NCBI RefSeq assembly: GCF_030348945.1
Contig: NZ_JAUCEN010000002.1
Coordinates: forward strand, 1,736,001-1,800,000
DNA: 64,000 nucleotides
Source: Peribacillus sp. ACCC06369
GTDB taxonomy: Bacteria; Bacillota; Bacilli; Bacillales; DSM-1321
Direction: 5' to 3'
Shown: positions 17,998-28,759 of the stretch, in pieces
Layout of the letters: each line of letters begins with the position of its first letter
How positions within the stretch are numbered: position 1 is the stretch's first letter
The notes under the pieces: generated by a model
Database searches by the model: none
What the model saw: only the letters and a program-made list of their open reading frames with translations
What the model was told of the DNA's origin: nothing
Program-made: the position numbers and the translations under genes

Positions 17998-19542
17998 ATG
18001 AACGAGAAACAACGATTAGAATCACAACAAGTACAGGCTGAAAATCCAGCGGACAAAAAATCCGATAAGGACTTCAGTAAGTACTTTCAAGCCGTTTATA
18101 TTCCGCCTTCCTTAAAAGATGCGAAAAAGCGAGGAAAAGAAGAAGTAGAATATCATGATGACTTTGCAATTCCTGAAGGTTTCCGTGGGATGGGAGAAGG
18201 CAAAAAGTTTTACATTCGTACATACGGCTGTCAAATGAACGAACATGATACTGAAGTCATGGCGGGCATCTTTACGGCACTTGGTTATGAACCGACAAAC
18301 ACGGTGGATGATGCTAACGTCATTTTACTTAACACATGTGCAATTCGGGAAAACGCAGAGAATAAAGTGTTCGGTGAATTGGGGCATTTAAAGTCATTAA
18401 AATTGGAAAAGCCGGATCTATTGCTTGGGGTTTGCGGTTGTATGTCGCAAGAGGAGTCAGTTGTAAAGCGGATTCTTGAGAAGCACCATTTTGTAGATAT
18501 GATTTTCGGAACGCATAATATCCACAGGCTGCCGCAAATTCTTAATGAAGCTTATCTATCCAAGGAAATGGTCATTGAGGTTTGGTCTAAAGAAGGTGAT
18601 GTAATCGAGAATCTTCCGAAGGTGCGTAAAGGTAAAACGAAGGCATGGGTCAATATCATGTATGGCTGCGATAAGTTTTGTACATACTGCATCGTACCTT
18701 ACACAAGGGGGAAAGAAAGAAGCCGCAGACCTGAAGATATCATACAGGAAGTCCGTCATTTAGCGGCTCAGGGTTACAAAGAAATAACTCTGCTTGGACA
18801 GAATGTGAATGCTTATGGTAAAGATTTTACGGATATCGAATATCGTTTCGGTGATTTGATGGATGAAATCCGCAAAATCGATATTCCGCGTATTCGTTTT
18901 ACGACAAGTCATCCCCGTGACTTTGATGATCACTTGATCGAAGTCCTGGCTAAAGGCGGAAATCTCGTTGACCATATCCACCTTCCTGTTCAATCTGGAA
19001 GTACGGAAACACTTAAAATCATGGCCCGTAAATATACACGCGAGCAATATTTAGAGCTGGTAAGAAAGATTAAGGATGCTATCCCCAGTGCATCGCTAAC
19101 AACTGACATCATTGTAGGCTATCCGAATGAAACGGAAGAGCATTTTGAAGAAACGATGTCTTTATACCGCGAAGTTGGTTTCGATGCAGCGTATACTTAC
19201 ATTTATTCACCACGTGAGGGAACACCGGCTGCGAAAATGCAGGATAATGTACCGATGGAAGTGAAAAAGGAACGTCTGCAACGCTTGAATGCCCTTGTCA
19301 ATGATACGTGCGCGTTGAAAATGAAAGAGTATGATGGACAGATTGTTGAAGTGCTTGTTGAAGGCGAAAGCAAGAAGAATGCGGAAGTATTAGCAGGTTA
19401 TACAACGAAAAATAAGCTCGTGAACTTCAAAGGACCAAAATCCGCTATTGGCCAAATCGTAAAAGTGAAAATCACCGGTACGAAAACATGGTCATTAAAT
19501 GGGGATATGGTTGAAGAAGCAACGGCGATTGAGGTGGAGTAA
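17998..19542 (+). CDS. miaB: tRNA-2-methylthio-N6-dimethylallyladenosine synthase
   Basis: A 514-residue radical-SAM methylthiotransferase that converts i6A37 to ms2i6A37 in tRNAs reading UNN codons. An N-terminal UPF0004 domain ([15 protein letters not shown]) carries the second iron-sulfur cluster Cys. The radical-SAM motif is C224-x3-C228-x2-C231, and a C-terminal TRAM domain completes it. The N-terminal extension of about 65 polar residues is usual for the Bacillus protein. The substrate maker MiaA is encoded at 52.6 kb in the same window. It ends one base before ricA. Confidence 0.95.
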   Translation: MNEKQRLESQQVQAENPADKKSDKDFSKYFQAVYIPPSLKDAKKRGKEEVEYHDDFAIPEGFRGMGEGKKFYIRTYGCQMNEHDTEVMAGIFTALGYEPTNTVDDANVILLNTCAIRENAENKVFGELGHLKSLKLEKPDLLLGVCGCMSQEESVVKRILEKHHFVDMIFGTHNIHRLPQILNEAYLSKEMVIEVWSKEGDVIENLPKVRKGKTKAWVNIMYGCDKFCTYCIVPYTRGKERSRRPEDIIQEVRHLAAQGYKEITLLGQNVNAYGKDFTDIEYRFGDLMDEIRKIDIPRIRFTTSHPRDFDDHLIEVLAKGGNLVDHIHLPVQSGSTETLKIMARKYTREQYLELVRKIKDAIPSASLTTDIIVGYPNETEEHFEETMSLYREVGFDAAYTYIYSPREGTPAAKMQDNVPMEVKKERLQRLNALVNDTCALKMKEYDGQIVEVLVEGESKKNAEVLAGYTTKNKLVNFKGPKSAIGQIVKVKITGTKTWSLNGDMVEEATAIEVE

Positions 19543-19543
19543 T

Positions 19544-19972
19544 ATGACGAAATATACTAAAGATGACATCCTGTCAAAAGCGGCCGAGCTTGCTGAAATG
19601 ATTGCCAGCACGGAAGAAGTTGATTTCTTTAAACGGGCAGAAGCTCACATCAATGAAAACCAAAAAATCCGTGAAATGATCGCAAGTATCAAGAGTTTGC
19701 AAAAACAGGCGGTAAACTTCCAGCATTACGGAAAAGAGAAAGCATACAGCCAAGTTCAGGCCAAAATTGATGCACTGGAAAAACAATTGGATGAACTTCC
19801 GATCGTCCAAGAATTCAAGCAATCCCAAGTTGATGTAAATGATCTCTTACAAATGGTCTCATCACAAGTATCGAATAAGGTGACGGACCTGATCATTGAA
19901 TCGACCGAAGGCGACGTCCTTCGTGGGGAGACTGGTTCACAGGTACAAGCCGGCGGCGGAAGCTGTTCATGA
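19544..19972 (+). CDS. ricA: RicA (YmcA), component of the Ric/Y complex
   Basis: A 142-residue helical protein of the YlbF/YmcA family that with RicF and RicT forms an Fe-S-bearing complex stimulating Spo0A phosphorylation, biofilm formation, competence and RNase Y-dependent mRNA processing in B. subtilis. The C-terminal Cys in GGGSCS is the expected cluster ligand. The ATG at 19544 with GGTGGAG upstream gives the family length. An in-frame start at 19499 lies inside miaB. Confidence 0.9.
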   Translation: MTKYTKDDILSKAAELAEMIASTEEVDFFKRAEAHINENQKIREMIASIKSLQKQAVNFQHYGKEKAYSQVQAKIDALEKQLDELPIVQEFKQSQVDVNDLLQMVSSQVSNKVTDLIIESTEGDVLRGETGSQVQAGGGSCS

Positions 19973-19978
19973 ATATGG

Positions 19979-20011
19979 CAAAGCCCTTCTGATTTCAGAA
20001 GGGCTTTTTTA
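19979..20011 (+). terminator. Rho-independent terminator after ricA
   Basis: Near-perfect stem, 19979-19991 with 19994-20006, ending in a T run. Confidence 0.88.
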
Positions 20012-20125
20012 TATTGCGTAAATCCTTATACAGCGCCCATTCGTGACACATATCCCAAAACATGAGCATAAAATAACCTAGGTTTAAAACATTACTGCAG
20101 TTTTCAAACAATTAAAATTCTACGC

Positions 20126-20152
20126 ACACTAGACTTTTACCACGCATAGGAT
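20126..20152 (+). promoter_or_regulatory. Candidate mother-cell (sigma-K/E type) promoter of cotE
   Basis: CATAGGAT at 20145-20152 resembles the CATANNNT -10 of sigma-E/sigma-K, with AC 17 bases upstream as in sigma-K promoters. It lies 33 bases before the cotE start. The B. subtilis cotE gene is read by both factors. Confidence 0.4.
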
Positions 20153-20184
20153 GAATGGAAACTGTATGAGGAGGGTTCGCTAGC

Positions 20185-20724
20185 ATGTCACAATATAGAG
20201 AGATAATTACTAAAGCGGTGGTGGCAAAAGGACGTAAATTCACAAAGTCCTCTCACACCATTTGCCCGGCTCATCATCCTTCTAGCATTCTAGGTTGTTG
20301 GATCATCAACCATAAATACGATGCAAAGAAAGTCGGCAAAAAGGTAGAAATTCACGGCAGCTACGAAATCAACGTCTGGTATTCTTATAACCATAATTCG
20401 AAGACGGAAGTTGTAACTGAAAAAGTGCAATATACCGACGTGATTTCGCTGAAATACCGTGATCCCGATTGTCTTGATGACCATGAAATTTTTGCAAAAG
20501 CTGTCCAACAGCCGAATTGTTTAGAAGCTTGCATCTCCCCATGTGGACAAAAAATCATTGTCCATGTGGAAAGGGAATTCTTTGTGGAAGTCGTCGGCGA
20601 AACGAAAATTTGTGTCGCTGTTAGTCCGGATGGCTGCTGTGAGGATGACTGGGGCTCTGATTTCGATGATGAGGAATTTGAAGATTTAGATCCGGATTTC
20701 CTTGATGAATTCGAAGACGAATAG
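20185..20724 (+). CDS. cotE: Outer spore coat morphogenetic protein CotE
   Basis: A 179-residue protein that organises outer coat assembly around the forespore. The start [20 protein letters not shown] and the very acidic C terminus (about residues 152-179, mostly Asp/Glu) match the family (181 residues in B. subtilis). AGGAGGG stands 10 bases before the ATG. It lies between ricA and mutS as in B. subtilis, with terminators on both sides. Confidence 0.96.
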   Translation: MSQYREIITKAVVAKGRKFTKSSHTICPAHHPSSILGCWIINHKYDAKKVGKKVEIHGSYEINVWYSYNHNSKTEVVTEKVQYTDVISLKYRDPDCLDDHEIFAKAVQQPNCLEACISPCGQKIIVHVEREFFVEVVGETKICVAVSPDGCCEDDWGSDFDDEEFEDLDPDFLDEFEDE

Positions 20725-20740
20725 AATATAGAAAGTAACT

Positions 20741-20771
20741 ACCGGATGACATTCCCTTCATCCGGTTTTAT
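20741..20771 (+). terminator. Rho-independent terminator after cotE
   Basis: A 9-bp stem, 20741-20749 with 20758-20766, followed by TTTTATTTA. Confidence 0.82.
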
Positions 20772-20919
20772 TTAATTTGAAACAGGACAGGACCCTTGCA
20801 GGCATAACGATGAGAAACCAAAAAAAGTTTGCAGATACTGCAAGCATACAACAGTTAATCTCACAAGGATAATTGATTTACCATTCAATTTCGAATTCAG
20901 GCAATGTTGCTTTCCCGTA

Positions 20920-20928
20920 TGTTATAAT
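20920..20928 (+). promoter_or_regulatory. Extended -10 promoter of mutSL
   Basis: TGTTATAAT forms an extended -10 (TGnTATAAT) 50 bases before mutS. No good -35 is seen. Confidence 0.5.
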
Positions 20929-20977
20929 GAAGGACATAAATGAGTAATAGATTTTAGTTTGGAAAGGTTTTGAAGGA

Positions 20978-23617
20978 ATGGCTGGATATACTCCGATGAT
21001 ACAGCAATACTTAAAAATTAAGGCAGAGTACCAGGATGCCTTTTTATTTTTTCGTTTAGGCGATTTTTATGAAATGTTTTTTGACGATGCACTGAATGCA
21101 TCCCGGGAGCTCGAAATCACATTAACGAGCCGAGAAGGTGGTAGTGAAGACCGAATTCCGATGTGCGGCATTCCGTATCACTCGGCTGCTAATTATATTG
21201 ATATATTGATAGAAAAAGGATTTAAAGTAGCTATATGTGAACAGACTGAAGATCCCAAGCAAGCCAAAGGTGTGGTACGCAGGGAAGTTGTCCAGCTGAT
21301 TACACCGGGAACGAAAATGGATAGTAAGGGCCTTCGGGAAAAGGAAAATAATTATATAGCCACTATCACTTATTTTACGGATGGGCAGTTTGGCTTTGGG
21401 TACAATGATTTATCGACCGGGGAGAATAACGTCACTTTGATTGAGAGTTTTGAAGAAGTTCTGAATGAATTTGCCATCCTGGGTGCGAGCGAAGTGGTCA
21501 TTGCTGAAGATTTTAATGAAGAATGGAAAAAAAAGCTGCAAGAACGGGGTGCTGCCGCTTTATCCCTAGAGAATAATTTGGTTCAAAGCGAGTCATTCGT
21601 TGCATTGCTTCATCTGTTAAAAGACCAGAAACTGGCAACGACGACCACACGTTTATTAAATTATCTATACCGTACTCAAAAGCGCAGCCTGGATCATTTA
21701 CAGCCAGTGCTTGCATATGAAACGTCACAATATATGAAAATTGATTATTATAGCAAACGCAATTTGGAATTGACTGAAACCATTCGTTCGAAAGGCAAAA
21801 AAGGTTCATTACTATGGCTGCTTGATGAAACGAAAACAGCCATGGGCGGAAGGATGTTGAAGCAATGGATTGATAGACCGCTCATTAATAAAAAACAGAT
21901 CGAGCGGAGGCAAAGCCTTGTTGAAACCCTGAAAAATCAATACTTCGAACGGCAAGACTTACGTGAACGGCTTAAGGAAGTGTACGACTTGGAGCGGCTT
22001 GCCGGAAGGGTCGCCTTCGGGAATGTAAACGCTCGGGACTTGATTCAATTGAAACGTTCATTGCAACAAGTGCCAATCATTCGTGAAATCGTGAAGTCCA
22101 TGGCTTCCAATCAGGATATTTCAATTCTTGCCGATAAATTGGACCCTTGTGAAGAAGTGACGGATCTGCTTGAAACGGCGCTTGTAGAAAACCCGCCATT
22201 GTCCGTGAAGGAAGGGAATATCATTCAGGACGGTTTCCATAAGGAGCTGGATACGTACAGGGATGCCAGCAGAAACGGGAAAACCTGGATTGCACAGCTG
22301 GAACGAGAAGAGCGGGAACGCACAGGGATCAGATCATTGAAAATCGGATATAATCGTGTTTTTGGCTATTATATTGAAGTCACACGAGCCAATTTGCATC
22401 TGCTTGAAGAAGGGCGTTATGAACGGAAGCAAACACTAACGAATGCCGAACGTTATATCACACCTGAATTAAAAGAAAAGGAAGCTTTGATTTTACAAGC
22501 AGAGGAAAAAAGCGTCAGTTTGGAATATGACCTATTCCTTAATCTTCGTGAAGAGGTCAAAAGCTATATCCCGCGCTTACAGGATTTAGCGAAAGGCGTC
22601 AGTGAACTGGATGTCCTGCAGTGCTTTGCGACGATTAGCGAAGAACGCCATTATGTGAAGCCTGTATTTTCTGATGATAGAAGAATCGTCCTGAAGGAGG
22701 GCAGGCATCCAGTGGTCGAGAAAGTCCTTCAATCACAGGAGTATGTCCCCAATGACTGCTTTATGGATGGAGAACGGGAGTTACTCTTGATCACAGGGCC
22801 CAATATGTCGGGGAAAAGTACGTATATGCGTCAGATTGCGCTAACATCGATTCTAGCGCAAATTGGATGCTTCGTGTCCGCAAGTATAGCTGAATTGCCT
22901 ATTTTTGATAAGGTATTTACTAGGATTGGCGCGGCTGATGATTTGATTTCCGGTCAAAGTACATTCATGGTCGAAATGCTTGAAGCAAGAAATGCGATTA
23001 TGAATGCGACAGAAAACAGTTTGATATTATTTGATGAGATCGGGCGGGGAACATCAACTTACGATGGAATGGCGCTTGCCCAGGCCATCATTGAATACAT
23101 TCATGAGGAAATTGGAGCCAAGACCCTCTTTTCGACTCATTATCACGAATTGACGGTATTGGCATCAGAACTGCCTAAATTGAAAAATATCCATGTCAGT
23201 GCTATTGAGCAAAATGGAAATGTCGTTTTCCTTCATAAAATTAAAGAAGGTCCAGCGGATAAAAGTTATGGTATTCATGTTGCAAAGCTTGCTGATTTAC
23301 CGAAGCAGTTAATTGATCGGGCGGCAGCCATTTTAGCGCAATTAGAGAATGAAAATGGACAAGCAAAGGCGATGGCTGAACAGCCCGCTGCTGTTGTCAA
23401 AGCACCAATTGCCGAAGCTGAAGCTGAAGCCTCTCCTGTAACATCCGCCAATGAGGCACAGCTTTCCTTATTTGGGGAAGAGGCTCCTAAAGGGAAAGTG
23501 AATTCTTCACCTAAGGAAAAAAAGGTGCTGGATGACATTAAATCACTCGATATCCTTGAAATGACGCCGCTTGAGGCGATGAATATCCTTTATAAATTAC
23601 AAAAGAAACTTAAATGA
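20978..23617 (+). CDS. mutS: DNA mismatch repair protein MutS
   Basis: An 879-residue mismatch-recognition ATPase. The F-x-E mismatch wedge is F30-Y31-E32 (GDFYEMFF), Walker A GPNMSGKS is at 607-614, and Walker B is in ILFDEIGRG. Near the C terminus QLSLF at 828-832 is a beta-clamp (DnaN) binding motif, preceded by an Ala/Glu-rich linker. It ends 23 bases before mutL and forms one operon with it. Confidence 0.97.
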   Translation: MAGYTPMIQQYLKIKAEYQDAFLFFRLGDFYEMFFDDALNASRELEITLTSREGGSEDRIPMCGIPYHSAANYIDILIEKGFKVAICEQTEDPKQAKGVVRREVVQLITPGTKMDSKGLREKENNYIATITYFTDGQFGFGYNDLSTGENNVTLIESFEEVLNEFAILGASEVVIAEDFNEEWKKKLQERGAAALSLENNLVQSESFVALLHLLKDQKLATTTTRLLNYLYRTQKRSLDHLQPVLAYETSQYMKIDYYSKRNLELTETIRSKGKKGSLLWLLDETKTAMGGRMLKQWIDRPLINKKQIERRQSLVETLKNQYFERQDLRERLKEVYDLERLAGRVAFGNVNARDLIQLKRSLQQVPIIREIVKSMASNQDISILADKLDPCEEVTDLLETALVENPPLSVKEGNIIQDGFHKELDTYRDASRNGKTWIAQLEREERERTGIRSLKIGYNRVFGYYIEVTRANLHLLEEGRYERKQTLTNAERYITPELKEKEALILQAEEKSVSLEYDLFLNLREEVKSYIPRLQDLAKGVSELDVLQCFATISEERHYVKPVFSDDRRIVLKEGRHPVVEKVLQSQEYVPNDCFMDGERELLLITGPNMSGKSTYMRQIALTSILAQIGCFVSASIAELPIFDKVFTRIGAADDLISGQSTFMVEMLEARNAIMNATENSLILFDEIGRGTSTYDGMALAQAIIEYIHEEIGAKTLFSTHYHELTVLASELPKLKNIHVSAIEQNGNVVFLHKIKEGPADKSYGIHVAKLADLPKQLIDRAAAILAQLENENGQAKAMAEQPAAVVKAPIAEAEAEASPVTSANEAQLSLFGEEAPKGKVNSSPKEKKVLDDIKSLDILEMTPLEAMNILYKLQKKLK

Positions 23618-23640
23618 GAAAATAAAGCGAGGCGATAATA

Positions 23641-25581
23641 ATGGGAAAAATCATGCAGCTTGACGAGGCTTTGTCCAATAAAATCGCAGCTGGCGAAGTT
23701 GTGGAACGCCCAGCCTCAGTCGTTAAGGAACTTGTGGAAAATTCAATAGATGCAAACAGTACCATAATAGAGATTGAATTGGTGGAGGCTGGCCTTGGTT
23801 CCATCCGGATCGTGGACAATGGCGATGGGATTTTGGCCGATGACATAGAGGCAGCATTTAAACGACATGCCACAAGTAAAATAAAAGATGAAAATGACCT
23901 CTTCCGAATTCGAACACTTGGCTTTCGCGGTGAAGCAATGCCCAGTATTGCTTCAGTTTCCCATTTCGAATTGAAAAGCAGCACGGGTGAAGGTGTAGGG
24001 ACGCGCATACTTCTAGAAGGCGGCATGGTTAAGGAACTCGAGGCTTCATCCGGCCGTAAAGGAACGGATATCCTGGTTTCCGACTTGTTTTACAATACTC
24101 CTGCAAGGTTGAAATATATGAAGACCATTCATACCGAGCTAGGAAATATTACGGATGTCGCTAATAGGCTCGCACTTTCGCACCCGGATGTTTCAATACG
24201 GTTATCACACAATGGGAAGCGTATCCTGCATACGAATGGGAACGGGGATGTCAGGCAGGTGCTAGCTGCAATCTATGGTACGAATATCGCCAAAAAGATG
24301 ATTCCGATTCAGGCAAGCTCCTTGGACTTCAAATTATCCGGCTATATCGTTATGCCTGAGGTCACCCGGGCTTCAAGGAATTATATATCAACCATGATAA
24401 ACGACCGCTTCATTAAAAACTATGCACTCGTGAAAGCGATCTTGGATGGGTACCATACACTTCTTCCAATTGGCCGTTTTCCAATCGCTTTGTTGAATAT
24501 TAAAATGGATCCGATTCTTGTCGATGTCAACGTACATCCATCCAAAATGGAGGTAAGGCTCAGCAAGGAACAGGAATTGTACAGTCTCGTATCAGAAACG
24601 ATTAAATCTTCCTTTAAAAAGATATCTCTAATTCCAAGTGGATATACACCTGCACCAAAGTCGGAACAAGTGAAAAGTGAGCAAACTACGCTGGAATTGG
24701 ACCATGTCGTGGAAAGCGGGAAGCGCGTCCTTGAAGAAGCCAGGAAAGAAGCTTCACTCTTGAAGGATACCTTGATCCGGGAAAAGCAGGACCAAAAGAA
24801 ACATATGGAGCTTGTTGAGGATTTCAATCTCGAACCAATAAAGGAATTAATCTACAGCAACGAACAGCAACAAATGGCAGATACCTATATACCGGTCTTA
24901 CAAGATGATGAAAGCAAACCATATTTCGAGTCGGCTGAAAAGTATACAACCTATACTGTCGAACAAGAGGAAGAAATCGAGGGGAATGAACCGGATAGTC
25001 GAATCCCTCCCATGTACCCAATTGGACAAATGCATGGAACATATATTTTCGCCCAAAACGAAAAAGGTTTGTACATCATAGACCAACATGCTGCCCAGGA
25101 ACGGATCAAATACGAATATTTTAAAGAAAAAGTCGGACGGGTCGAAAACGAACTACAAGATATGCTAGTCCCCATCACCCTTGAATTTTCGACCGACCAA
25201 TGTATCCGGATAAATGAATATCGGCATGAGTTGGAAAAAGTCGGAGTCTATTTAGAAGAGTTTGGCTATAACGCCTATATTGTCAGATCGCATCCACAAT
25301 GGTTCCCTAAAGGAATTGAACAGGAAATCCTTGAAGAAATGATAGAACAATTGCTATCGATGAAAAAGGTCGACATCAAAAAATTGCGCGAAGAAGCAGC
25401 TATCATGATGAGCTGTAAAGCCTCCATTAAGGCAAACCGCCATCTGCGCAATGATGAAATTCAAGCACTATTGGATGAACTAAGACGGACAACCGATCCC
25501 TTCACATGCCCTCATGGAAGACCGATCATCATCTCTTACTCCATTTATGAAATGGAGAAAATGTTTAAGAGAATCATGTAA
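23641..25581 (+). CDS. mutL: DNA mismatch repair endonuclease MutL
   Basis: A 646-residue protein with an N-terminal GHKL ATPase ([19 protein letters not shown], then DNGDGI and GFRGEA). The C-terminal latent endonuclease has the metal motif DQHA-x2-E-x4-E starting at D481. A probable clamp-binding QDMLVP is at 506-511, and the SCKASIKAN and CPHGRP motifs are intact. It nicks the nascent strand after MutS finds a mismatch. The coding region is complete, but its last codons and its terminator lie in the 59-bp repeat that is duplicated at 30.5 kb, so a mobile island was inserted directly behind it without damaging it. Confidence 0.97.
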   Translation: MGKIMQLDEALSNKIAAGEVVERPASVVKELVENSIDANSTIIEIELVEAGLGSIRIVDNGDGILADDIEAAFKRHATSKIKDENDLFRIRTLGFRGEAMPSIASVSHFELKSSTGEGVGTRILLEGGMVKELEASSGRKGTDILVSDLFYNTPARLKYMKTIHTELGNITDVANRLALSHPDVSIRLSHNGKRILHTNGNGDVRQVLAAIYGTNIAKKMIPIQASSLDFKLSGYIVMPEVTRASRNYISTMINDRFIKNYALVKAILDGYHTLLPIGRFPIALLNIKMDPILVDVNVHPSKMEVRLSKEQELYSLVSETIKSSFKKISLIPSGYTPAPKSEQVKSEQTTLELDHVVESGKRVLEEARKEASLLKDTLIREKQDQKKHMELVEDFNLEPIKELIYSNEQQQMADTYIPVLQDDESKPYFESAEKYTTYTVEQEEEIEGNEPDSRIPPMYPIGQMHGTYIFAQNEKGLYIIDQHAAQERIKYEYFKEKVGRVENELQDMLVPITLEFSTDQCIRINEYRHELEKVGVYLEEFGYNAYIVRSHPQWFPKGIEQEILEEMIEQLLSMKKVDIKKLREEAAIMMSCKASIKANRHLRNDEIQALLDELRRTTDPFTCPHGRPIIISYSIYEMEKMFKRIM

Positions 25582-25631
25582 TTAAAAGCAATGGAGAACC
25601 CTTATGTAATGGGGTTCTCCATTGCTTTTTT
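25573..25631 (+). repeat. Left 59-bp direct repeat (att site), containing the mutL terminator
   Basis: These 59 bases hold the last MutL codon, the stop and a rho-independent terminator (stem AAGCAATGGAGAACCC with GGGGTTCTCCATTGCTT, then six T). They recur without a mismatch at 30538-30596. A perfect copy of this length at both ends of a gene block absent from the backbone is the mark of site-specific integration. Confidence 0.88.
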
Positions 25632-26130
25632 AGTTAAATGACCACAAAATGACCACATTTATTGGTCCATGCTCTTTTTTATGATCCTTCTTCTAGAAAG
25701 GAAGGGATATCTAGTCATTATATTAAAAAGCTTAAAGAGTATGCCATTAGTAAAAGGAGAAAATACATATATATAGATGCCAACGCTGATGGTGTTAAGA
25801 GTGTCAATAAGGAGAATTCCTAAAGTCAAGAAGAATTAGAAGAATATTATAAAAAGCGAAGTAGTTCTGAAATGCCTATTAAACTCGAATGCTAATTCTG
25901 AGCATTTTTTATAGTCCTTTTTATTTTGCAAAAAGAAAAGAGAGTTCGATGAAGTTTGCTGACCATTTCTTAGTTAATCCCTTTTAAATTTTTTGATATA
26001 CTCCTTTATGAATTATTTGTGAACAGAAAGTGGAAATATGAAAACTAATATCCAAAAAGTTGTCACAAGGACTTATCTTTTTTTAGTAGAACCTTTAATG
26101 AAAGGTGGTTTTTATTTTTGAAATACTGTA
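25632..26130 (+). other. Island leader with eroded coding sequence
   Basis: No intact gene. From about 25700 one frame reads SSHYIKKLKEYAISKRRKYI and on to YIDANADGVKSVNKENS before a stop, then continues SQEELEEYYKKRSSSEMP to a second stop near 25895. It lacks a start codon and looks like a decayed small DNA-binding or recombination-related gene. A terminator-like hairpin (AATGCT with AGCATT, then T run) ends it at about 25910. Confidence 0.4.
25638..25657 (+). other. Pair of ATGACCACA repeats next to the left att copy
   Basis: ATGACCACA occurs at 25638-25646 and 25649-25657, two copies 11 bases apart. Related copies lie near the right att copy. Their layout suits arm-type binding sites for a tyrosine integrase (inference). 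Confidence 0.5.
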
Positions 26131-26328
26131 ATGCCACTTTTATTTTTCCTGATGGTTACGACTGAACTTTTATTAAAAGGTAGGTCCATTAGTTTTATTA
26201 AAGAGCGAATAAACAGATATAAGAACCCTCACTGGATGGATAATATGGCTATAGTTTTGTCAGTCCTTGCCCTATTGATTGCGATACTTAATCTATACCT
26301 AAAGTGGAGGATGAAGAAAGATGAATGA
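26131..26328 (+). CDS. Small two-helix membrane protein
   Basis: A 65-residue protein with hydrophobic segments at about 1-14 and 37-58 and a Lys/Arg-rich middle and tail. No ribosome site of normal spacing precedes the ATG (AAAGGTGG lies some 23 bases upstream), so the start is uncertain. It overlaps the next frame by 8 bases. I recognise no family. It probably belongs to the island and could be a partner of the DUF5316 protein. Confidence 0.45.
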   Translation: MPLLFFLMVTTELLLKGRSISFIKERINRYKNPHWMDNMAIVLSVLALLIAILNLYLKWRMKKDE

Positions 26329-26458
26329 CAAAGAGCTCCATTTCAAGAATTTAGAAAAGCTTAAACAAAAACTGATAGAGGGTATAATAGTGTCTTCAAC
26401 AGTATATATTTTAGAAAATTTAATAAAAAAATGTTTTATTTCTAAAGGAGAAAAGTAT

Positions 26459-26746
26459 ATGAAATCATTTTATTTAGGTATTGTTATCGTTTTAATATCA
26501 CTTCTTATTTCGGTTTTCACTAGTGATTGGACACTTTTGTATAAAATTACAGGAGGCATTACTGCAATAGTATTAGTATTATGTGCATTATTTTCTGGTG
26601 GATTTGTAGATGGTGATAGAATGGGAAGAAATTTATTTTCTGAAACGAAAGAAGATAAAAAAGAAAGAGTTTTCTTGACTACAAGACTTTTATTAATAGG
26701 GCTTCCTAACTTTCTTACAGCTTTAACTGTTTATTTTTTAATCTAA
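26459..26746 (+). CDS. DUF5316-like membrane protein
   Basis: A 95-residue protein with three hydrophobic helices and the motif GDRMGRNLFSETKEDKKER, which resembles the DUF5316 family of Bacillus membrane proteins. The frame is open back to 26321, but AAAGGAG stands 8 bases before the ATG at 26459 and the product then has the family length. The upstream 46 codons may be a separate or fused soluble segment. A hairpin terminator follows. Confidence 0.6.
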   Translation: MKSFYLGIVIVLISLLISVFTSDWTLLYKITGGITAIVLVLCALFSGGFVDGDRMGRNLFSETKEDKKERVFLTTRLLLIGLPNFLTALTVYFLI

Positions 26747-26763
26747 ATAATGCTCCAAATTAA

Positions 26764-26795
26764 ACAAAAGGCTAACCACTAGGTTAGCCTTTTGT
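26764..26795. terminator. Bidirectional terminator in the island
   Basis: A perfect 14-bp stem, 26764-26777 with 26782-26795, between the DUF5316 gene and the convergent secreted-protein gene. Confidence 0.82.
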
Positions 26796-27599
26796 TTATC
26801 GATTTCCTGGAATAGAAAATTCAACTTGCATGATTTTGGAAGGGTAAAGTCCAACTTGAAGATCCTCTACTAATTTTTAGGTTTGTACTAACACCACATG
26901 TATTATATTTAGATGCAATTACTGCTTTCCAACTAGACGGGATATTATAGGAATAGGTATTTGATCCAGTAGCAATCTGTTTTGATTGTCCAGAAGTAGA
27001 ACCAAAGCTTCCTGGACCAACTTGGCCAACAATAGCTGATCGATTTGATAAAACATAGTTGCCTGCTCCATTATAGCTCCATCCACCTGTAACCTTTGTT
27101 AATTTAAAATGTTTTACTTGATTTTTATCAAAAACATTAGACCAAGTAATAGTCGAATAAGCTTTTACGCCCTTTGTAGAGTCCCATTTATCATCTTTTT
27201 TTGATGCAAAAGGTTGAATCTTAGTATCTAGTTTTTGTTGTTCAATTTTATCAGTAATATCTTGAGCAACATGGAATGTAGTAGTTGCATATGTTTCAAC
27301 CAATTGACCATCCACATTTTCTACTTCTAGTAATTGACTAGTTGAATGAGATTGAGTTTCTAATTCTAATTTTTCCACAGATTTTGTTGAAAGCTCAAAT
27401 TTCTCTAAATCATCCTGTTGACTAGATAAATCTGAAACACCATTTAAAGCTCTAGTATAAAGTTCATTAAGATCAGTGATTTGTTCATATTTAATTACTT
27501 TTTTATTTAACTTTTCGCTCGAAGCAAATGAAGAACCACCAAAACTAAATAACATTGTTTGGATTTGAGTCAATATTTTGGACACTAAAAAGTTAAATC

Positions 27600-28502
27600 T
27601 TAAGCTGTATTCCTAATTCGATCTTCAATGGCTTGTGGGGTTTGATAACCCAAGCTGCTGTGAATTCTTTTTCGGTTATACCAACCTTCAATAAATTGGA
27701 ACATCGCTAATTTAGCTGTTTGATAGTCTAGATATTGTACGTGGTTGACTTCTTCCTTCTTTAATAGGGCATGAAAGGATTCAATACAGGCATTATCGTA
27801 CGGGCAACCTTTCTGACTAAAGGATTGCTTAATATGATGGTTTTGGATATGTTGAGTAAACTCACTGCTTGTATATTGTGAGCCAAGATCGGTATGAAGA
27901 ACTAAGCCCTCCGAGGGCTTTTGTGATAGGTGTGCGTTATTGAAAGCTTTTATGACCAGTTCTGTCGTCATTGAACGAGAAAATGAATACCCTACTATTT
28001 TCTTAGAATGAAGGTCTAATACCGAAGCTAAATAACACCATCCGTCTTTTAACGTATGGATATACGTAATATCTGCTACCCATTTCTCATTAATGGTCTG
28101 AGTAGTGAAGTCTCGTTTTAACAAATTATCCAATTGAATAACCTTTTCTTTAGATGGATAGGGACGGTATTTTTTCTTAGTAATAGAACGAATTCTCGCC
28201 TTGCTCATTAAGCGTTGAACACGCTTTAGACTTAGGGAAAACCCTTTGGTTAATAAGCTTTCATGAATCTTTGGAGCCCCATATCGTCCCTTGCTTTCCA
28301 GGTAAATGAGATGAATTTCCTTCGTGATTTCTTGGTTTTCCTGTTCGCGATTTGATACGACTATTTGAAGGGACTGATAATGGCTGCTTCTTGGGATTTC
28401 TAGTATTTCACACATCTTCTGTACGGGATATTGTTTCTTGTGTTCCTCAATAAATTCGGTAAGATCTGTTTCGGTTACTTTTTCGCGAATATGGCCATAG
28501 CC
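27600..28502 (-). CDS. IS3-family transposase OrfB (read as OrfAB by frameshift)
   Basis: The catalytic half with an rve integrase core. Counting from the in-frame ATG at 28415, the triad is D115 (WVADITY), D176 (LHTDLGSQY) and E212 (NACIESFHALLKKE), with the typical 35-residue gap between the last two. The frame is open upstream exactly to the slippery heptamer at 28508-28502, so the working transposase is the OrfAB fusion made by -1 slippage. OrfB alone has no good start with a ribosome site. Confidence 0.88.
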   Translation of the reverse strand, partial: GYGHIREKVTETDLTEFIEEHKKQYPVQKMCEILEIPRSSHYQSLQIVVSNREQENQEITKEIHLIYLESKGRYGAPKIHESLLTKGFSLSLKRVQRLMSKARIRSITKKKYRPYPSKEKVIQLDNLLKRDFTTQTINEKWVADITYIHTLKDGWCYLASVLDLHSKKIVGYSFSRSMTTELVIKAFNNAHLSQKPSEGLVLHTDLGSQYTSSEFTQHIQNHHIKQSFSQKGCPYDNACIESFHALLKKEEVNHVQYLDYQTAKLAMFQFIEGWYNRKRIHSSLGYQTPQAIEDRIRNTA

Positions 28503-28759
28503 TTTTTTAAGATTTCAACTTCTTGCTTTAACCGAAGGTTTTCCTTTTGAATGGCGGCTAATTCCTTTGGAGTCATGGACTCTTCCCCTAAACCGATTGG
28601 AGTAAATTCTTTAACCCATTTATAAATGGTAACTTCTGATACGCCATATTCGCCGCTTAATTCTTTGACCGAATTACCCGAGTGATAAAGATCTACAATA
28701 GTCTTCTTGAATTCATTATTGTATTTTTTACCTGTATTCTTACGTTCCAAGACGGACAC
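28475..28759 (-). CDS. IS3-family transposase OrfA (helix-turn-helix)
   Basis: A 94-residue protein with an N-terminal helix-turn-helix (FKKTIVDLYHSGNSVKEL then GVSEVTIYKWVKEF) and a C-terminal leucine-zipper-like coil. It binds the IS ends and, alone, usually acts as a regulator. GAGAGGATG precedes the start. The frameshift site lies within its last codons. Confidence 0.87.
   Translation of the reverse strand: MSVLERKNTGKKYNNEFKKTIVDLYHSGNSVKELSGEYGVSEVTIYKWVKEFTPIGLGEESMTPKELAAIQKENLRLKQEVEILKKAMAIFAKK
28502..28508 (-). other. Programmed -1 frameshift site A-AAA-AAG
   Basis: In the orfA frame the codons are TTA AAA AAG, so the heptamer A AAA AAG is in the standard register. Shifting back one base leads into GGC TAT GGC of the orfB frame. 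Confidence 0.75.
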
